A stretch of 64,000 nucleotides of DNA from Bergeyella sp. (GCA_030263285.1 SZYB01000003.1:124001-188000); one strand, 5' to 3'; shown: positions 55,215-64,000, counted from the stretch's first letter. Numbers and translations are program-made. Notes: generated by a model not told the origin, from the letters alone.

Positions 55215-57356
55215 ATGATAATGAAGTCTTTGAATCTTTTTGTTGCAATTGTGTTTTTTACCAATTCGTTTGCACAAAGTAATAGTACCAAGGTAAAAAT
55301 AAAGGATTCTTTGCGGCATAATCTTGAGGGAGTAATAGTCACCGCAACACGTTCGCCACAGGACGTCAAAAAATCGACAACCTCTGTTTTCGTGCTGAAC
55401 AAACAAGATATCAAAGATCAGTCTTTAATATCATCAGATATCAGTAATATACTGGGCTTTAGCGTCCCGGGGTTTGCTTTTGGAAACAATCAGGTGGGCA
55501 ACAGAGGTCAAACCCTTAGAGGTAGAGATGTCTTGGTCATGATAGATGGTATTCCTCAGTCCAGTCCTCTAAGAAAAAGTGACAGAAATATAAGAACTAT
55601 AGATCCCTCTGTAATAGAAAGGATAGAGGTAGTAAAGGGGGCTACTTCCATATATGGAAACGGAGCAGGAGGAGGGATTGTAAACTATATTACGAAAGCT
55701 CCGGATAAGAATAACGACAGGTACATTTCTGGTAAAACCGTATTTGGATTTACGAGCCATAATTTTCTTAACGATAAAATGTTTCGCTCTGAGGGGGGAG
55801 CGGGCCCAAGGGTGTCACAAAGTTTCTACGGACGTATAAAAAAAATAGATTACATCGTCAGCGGAACTTACACACGTACGGGGGTTAGGATAGACGGGGA
55901 AGATCAAATTCAGAATCCGCGTTATGGTCTGGGAGAGAGTAATATATATAATGTATTTGCCAAAGTGGGATACAATATAGATGACAAGAGTAGGATGGAA
56001 CTCATGTATAACTATTTCTCCAGCCTTCAAAATTCGAAATATATTCTGAAAAAAGGCAAGTACGGACAGATTCCTTCCACCGGAATTTTGGGAAAAAGAA
56101 GAGGGGTAGAAGAGGGAACAAAGTATAATCACAATGCCTATCTGAGTTACAGGAATAAAGAGATATTTAGAAATACAAGTTTGGCATCCACTTTATATTT
56201 CCGAGACTTTTATACCATCTACGACTACAGAGGACCTAAAAGATGGGTGACGGGGGGACAGGCGGGTATCTCGGACAAAAAATATGGTCTGAGGACAGAT
56301 TTCAATACCGTGTTTAGGAAAAATGATAAAGCTTACCTGTATCTTACTTATGGTTTAGATTTATTAAAGGAAAATACCATTCAACCCTTGGTAGACGGTA
56401 GGATTTGGGTGCCCGATTTGGAATTAAATTCTCTGGCGCCGTTTGTACAAGGAAGGTTTTTGTTATCACCTGAACTTACCCTTAATACAGGCTTGAGATG
56501 GGATTTGATCAACGTGAAAGTGCCTGATTATACTACACTTCCTTCTGGAGATGAAATTGCTTATGACATCAAGGGTGGGACTCTTCGGTACAAAAACTTA
56601 TCCTATAATCTGGGGGTAAATTACGGCTTTACAGAAAATTTCCAATTCTATACTTCTTATTCCAGAGGATTTAGTATTTACGATTTAGGCAGAACTTTAA
56701 GAGCCGCAAAGACCAATGTTTTGGAGAATATAGAGACCGATCCTGTGGTGGTAGACAGCTATGTTGTCGGGGTCAATACCCAAGTGTTGAAGACAGTTAA
56801 TTTATCGGCGAGTTATTTTTATAATTATGCCCCTCTGGGTACAGAATTGCAGTCTGTCAATGGTTTTTGGGTAGTAGACAGAGCGCCGCAATATGTTCAG
56901 GGAGTAGAGGTTATTGCAGAGGCAAACCCTATAAAAAGTGTTCATTTGGGGGTATCTTATGTCTATCAGGAAGGGAAAAAAATAGGGAAAAATGATGAGA
57001 GAACTTACCTCAACGGAACGAGTATAGCAGCTCCCAGGCTAAATTCTTACATTAGGTACGGTAAAAGCAGATACGAGTTGGGATTGTACCATCTCTACTC
57101 CTTTAAAAGAGACAGGTTTTCTCCCAATGCGAAAACAGGTCTCTATAAAGAGGGAGAAGGCCCGGTCAGTGCTTTTGGAATTGTAAACCTACAGGGCAGG
57201 TATAAAATTAACAGATCCATGAATGTAGGGTTGGGGATAGAAAATCTTTTCAATAAAACCTATTTCACACCCACGGCAATGTTTACTGCAAGAGATAATG
57301 AATACGTAAGAGCCAACGGAAGATATTATACTGTTTCGGTAAGCTATAAGTATTAA
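55215..57356 (+). CDS. TonB-dependent outer-membrane receptor
   Basis: A 713-residue receptor with a signal peptide (ending near NSFAQS), a plug domain (about residues 35-150) with LEGVIVTATRSP, RGRDVLVMIDGIPQ and VKGATSIYGNGAGGGIVNYIT, and a beta-barrel with a C-terminal aromatic strand (YYTVSVSYKY). No long N-terminal signalling extension and no carboxypeptidase-like domain are present, so it is not SusC-like. The plug and barrel features resemble siderophore/FecA-type receptors; the ligand is unknown. No TonB, ExbBD or iron regulator genes are adjacent. Confidence 0.9.
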   Translation: MIMKSLNLFVAIVFFTNSFAQSNSTKVKIKDSLRHNLEGVIVTATRSPQDVKKSTTSVFVLNKQDIKDQSLISSDISNILGFSVPGFAFGNNQVGNRGQTLRGRDVLVMIDGIPQSSPLRKSDRNIRTIDPSVIERIEVVKGATSIYGNGAGGGIVNYITKAPDKNNDRYISGKTVFGFTSHNFLNDKMFRSEGGAGPRVSQSFYGRIKKIDYIVSGTYTRTGVRIDGEDQIQNPRYGLGESNIYNVFAKVGYNIDDKSRMELMYNYFSSLQNSKYILKKGKYGQIPSTGILGKRRGVEEGTKYNHNAYLSYRNKEIFRNTSLASTLYFRDFYTIYDYRGPKRWVTGGQAGISDKKYGLRTDFNTVFRKNDKAYLYLTYGLDLLKENTIQPLVDGRIWVPDLELNSLAPFVQGRFLLSPELTLNTGLRWDLINVKVPDYTTLPSGDEIAYDIKGGTLRYKNLSYNLGVNYGFTENFQFYTSYSRGFSIYDLGRTLRAAKTNVLENIETDPVVVDSYVVGVNTQVLKTVNLSASYFYNYAPLGTELQSVNGFWVVDRAPQYVQGVEVIAEANPIKSVHLGVSYVYQEGKKIGKNDERTYLNGTSIAAPRLNSYIRYGKSRYELGLYHLYSFKRDRFSPNAKTGLYKEGEGPVSAFGIVNLQGRYKINRSMNVGLGIENLFNKTYFTPTAMFTARDNEYVRANGRYYTVSVSYKY

Positions 57357-57445
57357 GCGAGAGGTTTAGCGGTTTATTTCTAATCTACAGGGTAGCTTTG
57401 CTTTAATGGGCAGAGATACTGTGTATTACATAATAACTGATACGT

Positions 57446-57907
57446 TTAGTTATAAATATTTAGGATTTGGGTGGTGGGGTCATAGTAAGAGAAGTAGGTT
57501 TTTGGGGGGATGCTGGCTACTTGGATAGGCTGGCCTGTGCGGAGTATCCATTCTGCACCATCCTTTGGAGACCTTATTTTGATATCATTTATTACTTCCA
57601 GCGTGGTATCGGTGTCCGGACAAATATGGGGAGCATTTCTGTCGTATGCTTTAAACTCATTTTTATCTATCCTTACAACGATGAGTCCTCTGCTACCGGA
57701 TAATGGTTCATCTATTATATAGCTCCATCCTCCTATATTTTGTAACCTATAGTAAGAAGGAAGGTTTAGATTTATAGATACATTGATTTGAGAAATAGGA
57801 AAGCAACTCACAGTATCTCTTCTGGAATCGCAACTGGCGGGTAAAAAAGCGAGGACATACAGAGAAGAGATATACAAAAATCTGGAAGGGCGAAACTTCA
57901 TGGACAT
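57446..57907 (-). CDS. Rieske-like lipoprotein lacking obvious cluster ligands
   Basis: A 153-residue protein with a lipoprotein signal and lipobox Cys in LPASCDSR (about residue 27). The C-terminal part has the overall layout of small Rieske-type lipoproteins (LIVVRIDKNEFKAYDRNAPHICPDTD, then SPKDGAEWILRTGQPIQ, ending TQILNIYN), but the paired Cys-X-His and Cys-X2-His ligands are not both present. It may keep the fold without a 2Fe-2S cluster. The start at 57907 is near an ATG at 57901; either is possible. It is convergent with the TonB-receptor gene. Confidence 0.65.
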   Translation of the reverse strand: MSMKFRPSRFLYISSLYVLAFLPASCDSRRDTVSCFPISQINVSINLNLPSYYRLQNIGGWSYIIDEPLSGSRGLIVVRIDKNEFKAYDRNAPHICPDTDTTLEVINDIKIRSPKDGAEWILRTGQPIQVASIPPKTYFSYYDPTTQILNIYN

Positions 57908-57932
57908 AAAAAAAATTATATATTTGCAACAG

Positions 57933-57940
57933 CAAAGTTA
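57933..57940 (-). promoter_or_regulatory. -7 promoter element for the Rieske-like lipoprotein
   Basis: On the minus strand TAACTTTG matches TAnnTTTG, 25 bp before the start at 57907. Confidence 0.5.
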
Positions 57941-58014
57941 GCAAGATGCTGAATTGTTTTCCGGCGAACGTCGGATTATTTTTTTATATTTTCATCACAA
58001 AATAAACCAAGATT

Positions 58015-58485
58015 ATGGCAACGTATGTAACGAAAGAAGGATTGGAGAAAATGAAGATCGAACTGGAGCAGTTGGAAACAATAGAAAGGCCAAAAATAAC
58101 ACAACAGATAGCCGAAGCAAGGGACAAGGGGGATTTGTCAGAAAATGCAGAATACGATGCGGCAAAAGAAGCGCAGGGAATGCTTGAGATGAGAATATCC
58201 AAATTGAAAGATATGATAGCCGGTTCAAAGATTATAGATGAATCTCAACTTGATAACTCAAAAGTTTCTATTCTTACCACTGTTCTTTTAAGGGATAATA
58301 CAACAAAAAAAGAGCAAAAATTTACATTGGTTCCGGAAAACGAAAGCGATCTTAAATCGGGAAAGATATCGGTAAACACTCCTATTGCAAAGGGGCTTTT
58401 GGGTAAAGCGGTAGGAGAGACCGCAGATATTTTACTGCCCAACGGTAATAAGCTTTCGTATCAAATTTTAGAAATATCTTTGTGA
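58015..58485 (+). CDS. greA: Transcription elongation factor GreA
   Basis: A 156-residue Gre factor that stimulates transcript cleavage by backtracked RNA polymerase. The N-terminal coiled coil (about residues 5-75) includes the basic segment EARDKGDLSENAEYDAAKEAQG, with its acidic tip residues for metal binding, and the C-terminal domain ends IAKGLLGKAVGE...SYQILEISL. It is followed after 41 bp by a HIT-family gene, a pairing I recall from related Flavobacteriia. Confidence 0.95.
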   Translation: MATYVTKEGLEKMKIELEQLETIERPKITQQIAEARDKGDLSENAEYDAAKEAQGMLEMRISKLKDMIAGSKIIDESQLDNSKVSILTTVLLRDNTTKKEQKFTLVPENESDLKSGKISVNTPIAKGLLGKAVGETADILLPNGNKLSYQILEISL

Positions 58486-58526
58486 TGCCCAATCTTAGTA
58501 TTGACGCCTAAAAATTTCAAAATCTC

Positions 58527-58922
58527 ATGGGTTCGATATTTACCAGAATAGTGAATAGGGAGATTCCCGCTTATATTATTGATGAGGACGGAGGTCATCT
58601 CGCATTCTTGGATGCTATGCCCCTGGTGGAGGGGCATACACTTATAATTCCCAAAAAAGAAACAGACTGGGTTTTTGATCTGGAAGAAAAAGAGTTCAGA
58701 AATCTTTGGAGTTTTGCCCGGAAGGTAGCGAGAAAGCTGGGGAGAGCTTATCCTGAAAAAAGAGTTACGGTTTCTGTGGTAGGGTTTGAAGTTCCCCATG
58801 CCCATATTCATCTTATGCCTGTTTCAGAAATGAATGAAATGAATTTCACCAACAAAAGGCTCAGATTCAGTCCTGAAGAGTATTTAAGTATTCGGGATAA
58901 GATCAGACATACGACGCTCTGA
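58527..58922 (+). CDS. HIT family nucleotide-binding protein
   Basis: A 131-residue histidine-triad protein. The active-site motif HAHIHLMP (from VPHAHIHLM) gives the His-X-His-X-His triad; the N-terminus IFTRIVNREIPAYI and the helix VEGHTLIIPKKE are also characteristic. Members hydrolyse adenosine phosphoramidates or dinucleoside polyphosphates. The physiological substrate is unknown here. It follows greA and precedes clpX. Confidence 0.93.
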   Translation: MGSIFTRIVNREIPAYIIDEDGGHLAFLDAMPLVEGHTLIIPKKETDWVFDLEEKEFRNLWSFARKVARKLGRAYPEKRVTVSVVGFEVPHAHIHLMPVSEMNEMNFTNKRLRFSPEEYLSIRDKIRHTTL

Positions 58923-58996
58923 ATAAATAGTTTGAGTGAATACGGGTAGTAGATGTTTTTTAGATTTTTTTTGAAGTAAAAAAGTAGAACTGAATT

Positions 58997-60166
58997 ATGC
59001 AGTCCAATCAATGTTCGTTTTGTGGAAGAAGTAAAAGTGAGGTGGAAATGCTGGTTTCCGGACAAGAGGCATACATTTGTAATCAGTGTATAGGTCAGGC
59101 TTATTCTATTGTGAAAGAAAGTGATTCTGATACAAAAAATAATAAGGAGCTTTCCCTTGAAAATTTAAAAAAGCCTCGTGAGATAAAAGCGTTTTTAGAC
59201 GAATATGTTATAGGTCAGGATCGGGCAAAAAAGCAACTTTCTATAGCGGTATATAACCATTATAAAAGACTGCTGTATACCGAGAAAAAAGAAAAAAATG
59301 ATGTGGAGTTGGAGAAGTCAAATATCATTATGATAGGAGAAACGGGAACCGGCAAAACGCTCTTGGCAAAAACCATAGCAAGAGAGCTGGATGTTCCTTT
59401 CTGTATAGTAGATGCCACGGTACTTACGGAAGCAGGTTATGTGGGAGAGGATGTAGAAAGCATTCTTTCCCGGTTGCTGATGATGTCGGATTACAACGTG
59501 GAGAAGGCGGAAAAGGGAATTGTCTTCATAGATGAGATAGATAAGATTGCTCGTAAGTCTGACAATCCCAGTATTACCAGAGATGTTTCCGGAGAGGGGG
59601 TGCAACAGGGGTTATTGAAACTTCTGGAAGGAAGTATCATAAATGTTCCTCCGCAGGGGGGTAGGAAACATCCGGACCAGAAGTATATCCAAATCAATAC
59701 TCAAAACATACTTTTTATAGCGGGTGGAGCTTTTGACGGGATTCAGGATATAATAGAGCGAAGACTGAATAAACAGGTAATTGGTTTCAACAAGGAAAAG
59801 ATAGAAAAAGCCGGAGATAAAGAGGAGTACGTTTTGAGTGAAATCAATGCCATAGACTTGAGGGCCTTTGGTCTGATTCCGGAACTTTTGGGACGTTTTC
59901 CCATTATTACTTACCTGGATAAACTCACAAAAGAATCGATGATAAGGATAATGAAGGAGCCCAAAAACTCTATAGTAAAGCAGTTTGTAGAGCTTTTTAA
60001 AATGGATGGCGTAGAATTGGAGTTTACAGAATCTGCCGTAAATACCATTGTAGAAGAGACGTTGGAAAAGGGTTTAGGTGCACGAGGCTTGAGAGGTACT
60101 ACGGAAAAATTTTTAGAGGACTACATGTATAACGTGGGTTCAGAAAAAAAAATTACCCTGTTGTAA
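58997..60166 (+). CDS. clpX: ATP-dependent Clp protease ATP-binding subunit ClpX
   Basis: The AAA+ unfoldase that feeds substrates to ClpP. The N-terminal zinc finger reads [10 protein letters not shown]...CNQC (Cys4). The Walker A motif GETGTGKT, pore loop GYVGED, Walker [10 protein letters not shown] and sensor regions (IAGGAFDGI) follow, and the small domain ends [13 protein letters not shown]. At 389 residues it is a little shorter than the commonest forms, mainly at the C-terminus. No clpP is adjacent. A palindrome with a T tail just after the stop is its likely terminator. Confidence 0.96.
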   Translation: MQSNQCSFCGRSKSEVEMLVSGQEAYICNQCIGQAYSIVKESDSDTKNNKELSLENLKKPREIKAFLDEYVIGQDRAKKQLSIAVYNHYKRLLYTEKKEKNDVELEKSNIIMIGETGTGKTLLAKTIARELDVPFCIVDATVLTEAGYVGEDVESILSRLLMMSDYNVEKAEKGIVFIDEIDKIARKSDNPSITRDVSGEGVQQGLLKLLEGSIINVPPQGGRKHPDQKYIQINTQNILFIAGGAFDGIQDIIERRLNKQVIGFNKEKIEKAGDKEEYVLSEINAIDLRAFGLIPELLGRFPIITYLDKLTKESMIRIMKEPKNSIVKQFVELFKMDGVELEFTESAVNTIVEETLEKGLGARGLRGTTEKFLEDYMYNVGSEKKITLL

Positions 60167-60170
60167 GTGT

Positions 60171-60190
60171 AGCTAAAATTTTAGCTTTTT
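60171..60190 (+). terminator. Weak intrinsic terminator after clpX
   Basis: AGCTAAAATTTTAGCT is a perfect 16-base palindrome followed by TTTTT, right after the clpX stop. The stem is short and AT-rich, so efficiency may be low. Confidence 0.45.
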
Positions 60191-60315
60191 AAATAATCAT
60201 ATTTTTTCCGAAAAATATATTTTAAAAAAAACGGTATACTATTTGAGTTGGTCTTTGAGTTTTAGTGCGAAAAGATATAATTTGTAATTTTTTTAGTGTA
60301 TTGAGTAATTTTTTG

Positions 60316-60323
60316 TAAATTTG
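60316..60323 (+). promoter_or_regulatory. -7 promoter element for the T9SS cargo gene
   Basis: TAAATTTG matches TAnnTTTG, leaving a leader of about 55 bases before the ATG at 60385. The upstream region is AT-rich without a well-spaced -33 TTTG. Confidence 0.5.
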
Positions 60324-60384
60324 TTTCGCTATAAGGTTATTTGAAAATGTGTTTGATATTTAATAAACGAAACTCCGATATTTT

Positions 60385-62394
60385 ATGAGAAAAATATTAT
60401 TTTCAGCGTTGTTGTTTGGTGTCTATTGCTTGAATGCTCAGCAGGGGGATGTGCTTACTTATGTGGGAGATGAGGCTTTGGTCACGGTAAAGTCAAACAC
60501 TTTGGTGTATTCGGGAGGGGGCTGGAAAAATGATGGCAAAGGAGTGGTGAATAACTCCGGAAATATTATGATAGTGGGCGATGGTACGCAAAAATTTGAT
60601 GTTTCCAGTAAGTCGTCCTTTAATTTGTTGTTTAACGAGTCCGATTCTAAAAAGGAGGATTATGGACAGCTGTATGTATCGGGGATACCTCAGTCCAATA
60701 TTAGTGGCGTTGTCAACAAAGAGTACATGGCAGACTGGAATGTAGGCGAGACGGCGTTGCAGCAGATGGCTTTTCCTTTTCATAATTTGTCTTTGGATAA
60801 TCTGGATAGTGCATTGGGAAGTTATTTAAATAAGACGAATAACTCACTTGGGAGCAGGGGAGGCAGGGTTTATCCCAACAGTATTTTTAGGTGGAATAAT
60901 GCCAAGGCAAGATATGATCAGCTCGTTGCGGGTAATGCTTCTGCTTCCATAGGCAATCCTACAGATTATTTTATCGTTCCTAGAAGGAATGCTTCCGGAG
61001 CTGTTGTATGGGATGCAGCAAAAGACAAAAAGATTTTTTCCGGGACTCCCGTTTCCGATGTTTCCGGAAAAACTACGGTAACCTTGGAAGTTGCTCTCCC
61101 TGAAATTAATTTTGGAAATAAGGGAGCGAACAGAAACTGGTACAGGGAAAGATATTCTTCTTATATATATGATCCTTTTGAGGATAGTTCTGTTTGGTCG
61201 GCGTCTTACGGTAGAAACTTATCCCAGTTCGGAAATCCTTTTCTGACCAATATGGATCTGACCAATATACCATCAGGTTCTTTGGATGGCAAGGATGCGT
61301 CTGGCATATCAATCAGAGATATAGTGGGTATTGCCTATACGGCCGGTGACGCTGGGAATTTTTCAATCAAGGGAGGTACTACGGTAAATAATGAGGGAAT
61401 GGTTATTGCCAAGACAAATAACAGTGGTATTTTTCAGGTTGGGGATATTAAAAATACGCTTGTAATGAAGCCTTTAAGCGCGGTAATGATAAAGTTTTCT
61501 ACTGACCAGAGCGCCAATCCTCAGAAATTAAATCTCAACAATACGAGGAGGTTTGCGAAGACTGCCAGAACCGGTACAGATTATTCCGTGACTGCTTCCA
61601 GATCGGCAAGTGCGGAAATCGCTAATGACCTGAATATGAGATCTGTCCCAGTGGATAGGCTGGTAAAACAGCTTGCGGTGATTCTCAAAGACAAGAGCGG
61701 GAGGGTTATGGGAAGAACCTATTATGCGGTGGCACCTAACTCGGTGACGGGGAGAAAGTATGGGACACCTTCTCTGCAGAGTGAAGCGGTGGAAGGAGCT
61801 GCGATCTACACGCTGGAAGAAAGCATAGACGGGGGAGCGGATAAAGATTTTTCAAATAAACTATATATCAACGAGGCAAACGAAATTTCGTTCAAAGGAA
61901 AAGAGCTTCCGCTTGTCGTAGCAGGAGATAATTCGCAGTATACACTTGATTTTGAGCTGTATGAGGGCGGAGTAGAGGTGAAAAACGGAAGATCTGATTT
62001 GCCTAGCGGGGAGTCTTTCTACTTGAGGAAGGGGAATACAATCACTAAACTAACTTCCGGAAAAACTATGCCGATTTCTTCGGGGAATTACGGTTTGTAC
62101 TATGGTGCACCGGGCACTCGTGCTTTTGATATTAAGGAAAAAGCTCTTGACTCCAGATCTGCGGTTACCGTAATTCTGAAAAAAGGTAAAGACTGGGTGA
62201 TATCGTTCTCAAAAGACTGGAAAAGTGCCGATGTGGAGGTGTATTCTGCTACCGGTCAACTTGTTTATTCGGAGAATGGAATCAACACAGGTAGTCTGTA
62301 TACAATACCAATGGAGAGCACAACAAGAGGATTGTTTTTAGTGAAAACCACCTCAGAGAAAGGGGATATTGTGACTAAAAAGATGATTAAGTAG
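60385..62394 (+). CDS. Type IX secretion cargo protein with type A sorting domain
   Basis: A 669-residue surface or secreted protein of unknown activity. An N-terminal signal peptide ends near CLNAQQG, and the C-terminal sorting domain (about residues 590-669) has the type A pattern: WKSADVEVYSATGQLVYSENG, then IPMESTTRGLFLVKTTSEKGD and a terminal KKMIK. The large middle region is Ser/Gly/Asn-rich with repeated short strands and no catalytic motif I recognise. It may be an adhesin or structural coat protein. PorT, needed for its export, is encoded at 9.2 kb. Confidence 0.87.
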   Translation: MRKILFSALLFGVYCLNAQQGDVLTYVGDEALVTVKSNTLVYSGGGWKNDGKGVVNNSGNIMIVGDGTQKFDVSSKSSFNLLFNESDSKKEDYGQLYVSGIPQSNISGVVNKEYMADWNVGETALQQMAFPFHNLSLDNLDSALGSYLNKTNNSLGSRGGRVYPNSIFRWNNAKARYDQLVAGNASASIGNPTDYFIVPRRNASGAVVWDAAKDKKIFSGTPVSDVSGKTTVTLEVALPEINFGNKGANRNWYRERYSSYIYDPFEDSSVWSASYGRNLSQFGNPFLTNMDLTNIPSGSLDGKDASGISIRDIVGIAYTAGDAGNFSIKGGTTVNNEGMVIAKTNNSGIFQVGDIKNTLVMKPLSAVMIKFSTDQSANPQKLNLNNTRRFAKTARTGTDYSVTASRSASAEIANDLNMRSVPVDRLVKQLAVILKDKSGRVMGRTYYAVAPNSVTGRKYGTPSLQSEAVEGAAIYTLEESIDGGADKDFSNKLYINEANEISFKGKELPLVVAGDNSQYTLDFELYEGGVEVKNGRSDLPSGESFYLRKGNTITKLTSGKTMPISSGNYGLYYGAPGTRAFDIKEKALDSRSAVTVILKKGKDWVISFSKDWKSADVEVYSATGQLVYSENGINTGSLYTIPMESTTRGLFLVKTTSEKGDIVTKKMIK

Positions 62395-62421
62395 ATTTTG
62401 TAATCCAGAAAAAAATAAGTT

Positions 62422-62664
62422 ATGAATGTAAAGATGCTATTAAAGAAAAAGTTTGCTTCTATGGTTGTTTTTCTTGTTGGTTTTGTTTCTATTTTCGCGC
62501 AGGAAGTTCCTCCCCCGCCTGTAATACAAAGAGGTATTGGAATAGGTGGGCAAGATGATAGTCCTGTTGATATGTACGTATGGGGATTGTTGTTTCTCGC
62601 CATAGGGATGATTTTGTACTGCGGGAATAGATTGTTTTTTAGCAAGCCCAAGAGTAGTATTTGA
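62422..62664 (+). CDS. Small membrane protein with signal peptide
   Basis: An 80-residue protein with an N-terminal signal-like segment (about residues 13-28, ending IFAQ), a Pro-rich linker (EVPPPPVIQRG) and a C-terminal transmembrane helix (VWGLLFLAIGMILYCG) with a basic tail. Similar small proteins commonly follow T9SS cargo genes in Chryseobacterium-like genomes; the function is unknown. It lies 28 bp after the T9SS cargo gene in the same direction and ends 28 bp before a terminator. Confidence 0.7.
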   Translation: MNVKMLLKKKFASMVVFLVGFVSIFAQEVPPPPVIQRGIGIGGQDDSPVDMYVWGLLFLAIGMILYCGNRLFFSKPKSSI

Positions 62665-62691
62665 TATTCAAATCATAGAGTCTAAAAAATT

Positions 62692-62722
62692 AACTCATTG
62701 AATTATACTTCAATGGGTTTTT
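62692..62722 (+). terminator. Intrinsic terminator
   Basis: AACTCATTGAA (62692-62702) pairs with TTCAATGGGTT (62709-62719), including one G-T pair, and is followed by TTTT. It ends the T9SS cargo/small-protein transcript. Confidence 0.72.
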
Positions 62723-62752
62723 GTTGTCGTGTATCAATGCCAAATTTATTTT

Positions 62753-64000
62753 ATGAAGGTTCTTTTTTCATTTCCATTGGTTTTTTGTCTGTTTCTTTTT
62801 TCCAATGGTACAGCTCAGTTTTCGGTTAGTGTACACATAGAAGGAAAAAGTTCTCAAGAAGCATTTAAAGAAGCTTATCTGTATACTATTTCCGGTACCA
62901 AAGATGTACTTGTTTCCAAAATAACTCCGGTAAACGGGAAAATATTTTTCAAGTATCCCAAAGAGTATTTCGGAATACAAAAGCTGTATTTCTCTTATCC
63001 TAATACCGTGGTCAATTTTATTTCGGAAAATAAAGATGTGGAGATCATGCTAAAAGTAAATGGGGATAAACTGCAGGACATCAATTATCTCGATGAGTCG
63101 AATTTTCTTATGGATAAGATGCAGGATATCATAAGAAAAAAAGAGAACGTTTTGCCTATTCTACTTCGAGTAGAAACTTTTTATAAAAAGTCCGATAATT
63201 TTTACAAGGTTCTGGAGAAAGAAATCAGTGCCTTGTCCTCATCTTTTAAGATGGATACGGATAAGCACCCTTTTATTTCATTTTTTCATACCGGCTATTT
63301 AAAATATGTTCATCAGGAATCGTCCGCTAGTTTGGCTTCTGATGATATAGTTAATTTTCTTGCCAATTCCAATGAGATGCTGGAGACGTCCACGTTGGTC
63401 AGACCCATACTTCTGAATTTGTTGAAAGTTTCCAACAAGTCCAACAATGGCAATGAGACCGTGGTCAATAATTTATTCTCTAAGGTAGATATAGAAAGTT
63501 CCAGAGGGCAGATGCTTTTGTCCGAGTTGATAGATGTTTTTGATGCTTATGGCATGGCTTCCCTCAAGAACAAATACCTGGAGCAAGCGAAGAGCCTTAA
63601 ATGCATCATAGGGGACCGATTATCACGTACGTTGAATTCGAATAAAAATGTAGAATTGGGTTCGACATTTGAGAATACAAATCTGGAAAATCCGGTAAAT
63701 ACCAAAGCAAAAACACTTTACGATATTCAGGCAAATAAGAAAGTGGTGGTATTCTGGGCCTCCACATGCTCTCATTGCGAAAAATATATTCCACAGTTTA
63801 TTCCTTACTATAAGAGGCTAAAGAAAATGAAAACGGAAATTATCGGTTTATCTTTGGACTCTGATAAAGAGAGTTACCTAGAAAAAGCAAAAAATTTCCC
63901 TTGGCCTAATGCATCGGAGCTTAGAGGATGGAATAGCTCTTATTCTCAAAAATATAATGTGCATGCCACCCCTACCTATTTTATCCTGAATAGCAAGAAC
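62753..64000 (+). CDS. TlpA-like thioredoxin-domain protein (3' end beyond window)
   Basis: An open frame from ATG 62753 to the window end (416 codons visible). It begins with a signal peptide ending near NGTAQF. A long N-terminal domain of unknown fold (about residues 20-305, with VSVHIEGKS and a central helical part) is followed by a thioredoxin-like domain whose active site reads FWASTCSHCEKY (CxxC as CSHC). Proteins of this design in Bacteroidetes are periplasmic TlpA/DsbE-like disulfide reductases. The end is cut by the window, so the C-terminus is not seen. Confidence 0.85.
   Translation, partial: MKVLFSFPLVFCLFLFSNGTAQFSVSVHIEGKSSQEAFKEAYLYTISGTKDVLVSKITPVNGKIFFKYPKEYFGIQKLYFSYPNTVVNFISENKDVEIMLKVNGDKLQDINYLDESNFLMDKMQDIIRKKENVLPILLRVETFYKKSDNFYKVLEKEISALSSSFKMDTDKHPFISFFHTGYLKYVHQESSASLASDDIVNFLANSNEMLETSTLVRPILLNLLKVSNKSNNGNETVVNNLFSKVDIESSRGQMLLSELIDVFDAYGMASLKNKYLEQAKSLKCIIGDRLSRTLNSNKNVELGSTFENTNLENPVNTKAKTLYDIQANKKVVVFWASTCSHCEKYIPQFIPYYKRLKKMKTEIIGLSLDSDKESYLEKAKNFPWPNASELRGWNSSYSQKYNVHATPTYFILNSKN

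Noticed and set aside
1-64000. A defence island, secretion-toxin system, prophage or CRISPR locus
   Set aside because: I looked for nucleases, reverse transcriptases, toxin-antitoxin pairs, repeat-spacer arrays and integrases on both strands; none of the supported genes fits, and the gene-poor stretches look degraded instead of encoding novel systems.

Overview
The window looks like chromosomal DNA from a member of the Flavobacteriia, most like the Chryseobacterium/Weeksellaceae group. The evidence: a mevalonate-pathway gene (mvaD) with a type 1 idi, a type IX secretion component (porT), a T9SS-sorted cell-surface protein, class II ilvC, ribonuclease Y, bactofilin, lipoproteins with a Cys lipobox, little use of Shine-Dalgarno sites, and repeated -7 promoter elements of the Bacteroidetes form TAnnTTTG. 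The species is not identifiable from the sequence alone. I see no tRNA, rRNA, CRISPR array, intact insertion sequence, prophage or recognisable defence system.

Layout. 1-4.5 kb: epimerase, mvaD, VOC protein, purK and pirin. 4.6-5.4 kb: a decayed cvfB/yitL-type RNA-binding gene. 5.4-7.8 kb (minus): metallophosphoesterase and a KAS III-like enzyme. 7.9-10 kb: a membrane protein, menaquinone methyltransferase and porT. 10-12.8 kb: a coiled-coil protein, zapA, a candidate 6S RNA, rny and an ArsC-like protein. 12.9-16.4 kb (minus): gcvT, idi, dedA and prfB. 16.5-21.5 kb: a dienoyl-CoA-reductase-like SDR, tsf standing apart from rpsB, a gene-poor stretch, mscL and metG. 21.7-28.9 kb: the isoleucine/valine operon ilvD-ilvB-ilvN-ilvC-ilvA, headed by a leader peptide and attenuator. 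29-35.4 kb: purM, purN, purH, purD and guaA. 35.5-38.9 kb: two lipoproteins and degenerating sequence. 38.9-43.2 kb: a dicarboxylate/amino-acid symporter, a 2-oxoacid dehydrogenase E2 and a ClC channel. 43.2-44.4 kb (minus): DUF493 followed by a broken TIGR01777 epimerase gene. 44.6-52.4 kb: M23 peptidase, bactofilin, and a heavy-metal RND efflux system with an outer-membrane barrel gene. 52.5-57.9 kb: metE (minus), a TonB-dependent receptor and a Rieske-like lipoprotein (minus). 58-64 kb: greA, HIT protein, clpX, a T9SS cargo protein, a small membrane protein and a TlpA-like protein cut by the window end.

The genes are mostly core metabolism: branched-chain amino acid synthesis, de novo purine and GMP synthesis, methionine synthesis and isoprenoids, together with envelope functions. 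Three genes (cvfB-like, SH3/BON-like, TIGR01777-like) are broken by several independent lesions each, and three further stretches hold no gene I can support. This suggests a genome undergoing reduction, as in host-adapted relatives.

The most interesting signals are regulatory. One is an Ile/Leu/Val-rich leader peptide followed by a terminator hairpin ahead of ilvD. One is a 6S-like structured RNA between zapA and rny with its own promoter and terminator. One is a 25-codon reading frame running straight into a terminator hairpin ahead of purM. A perfect 18-bp inverted repeat at 38.0 kb is unexplained.
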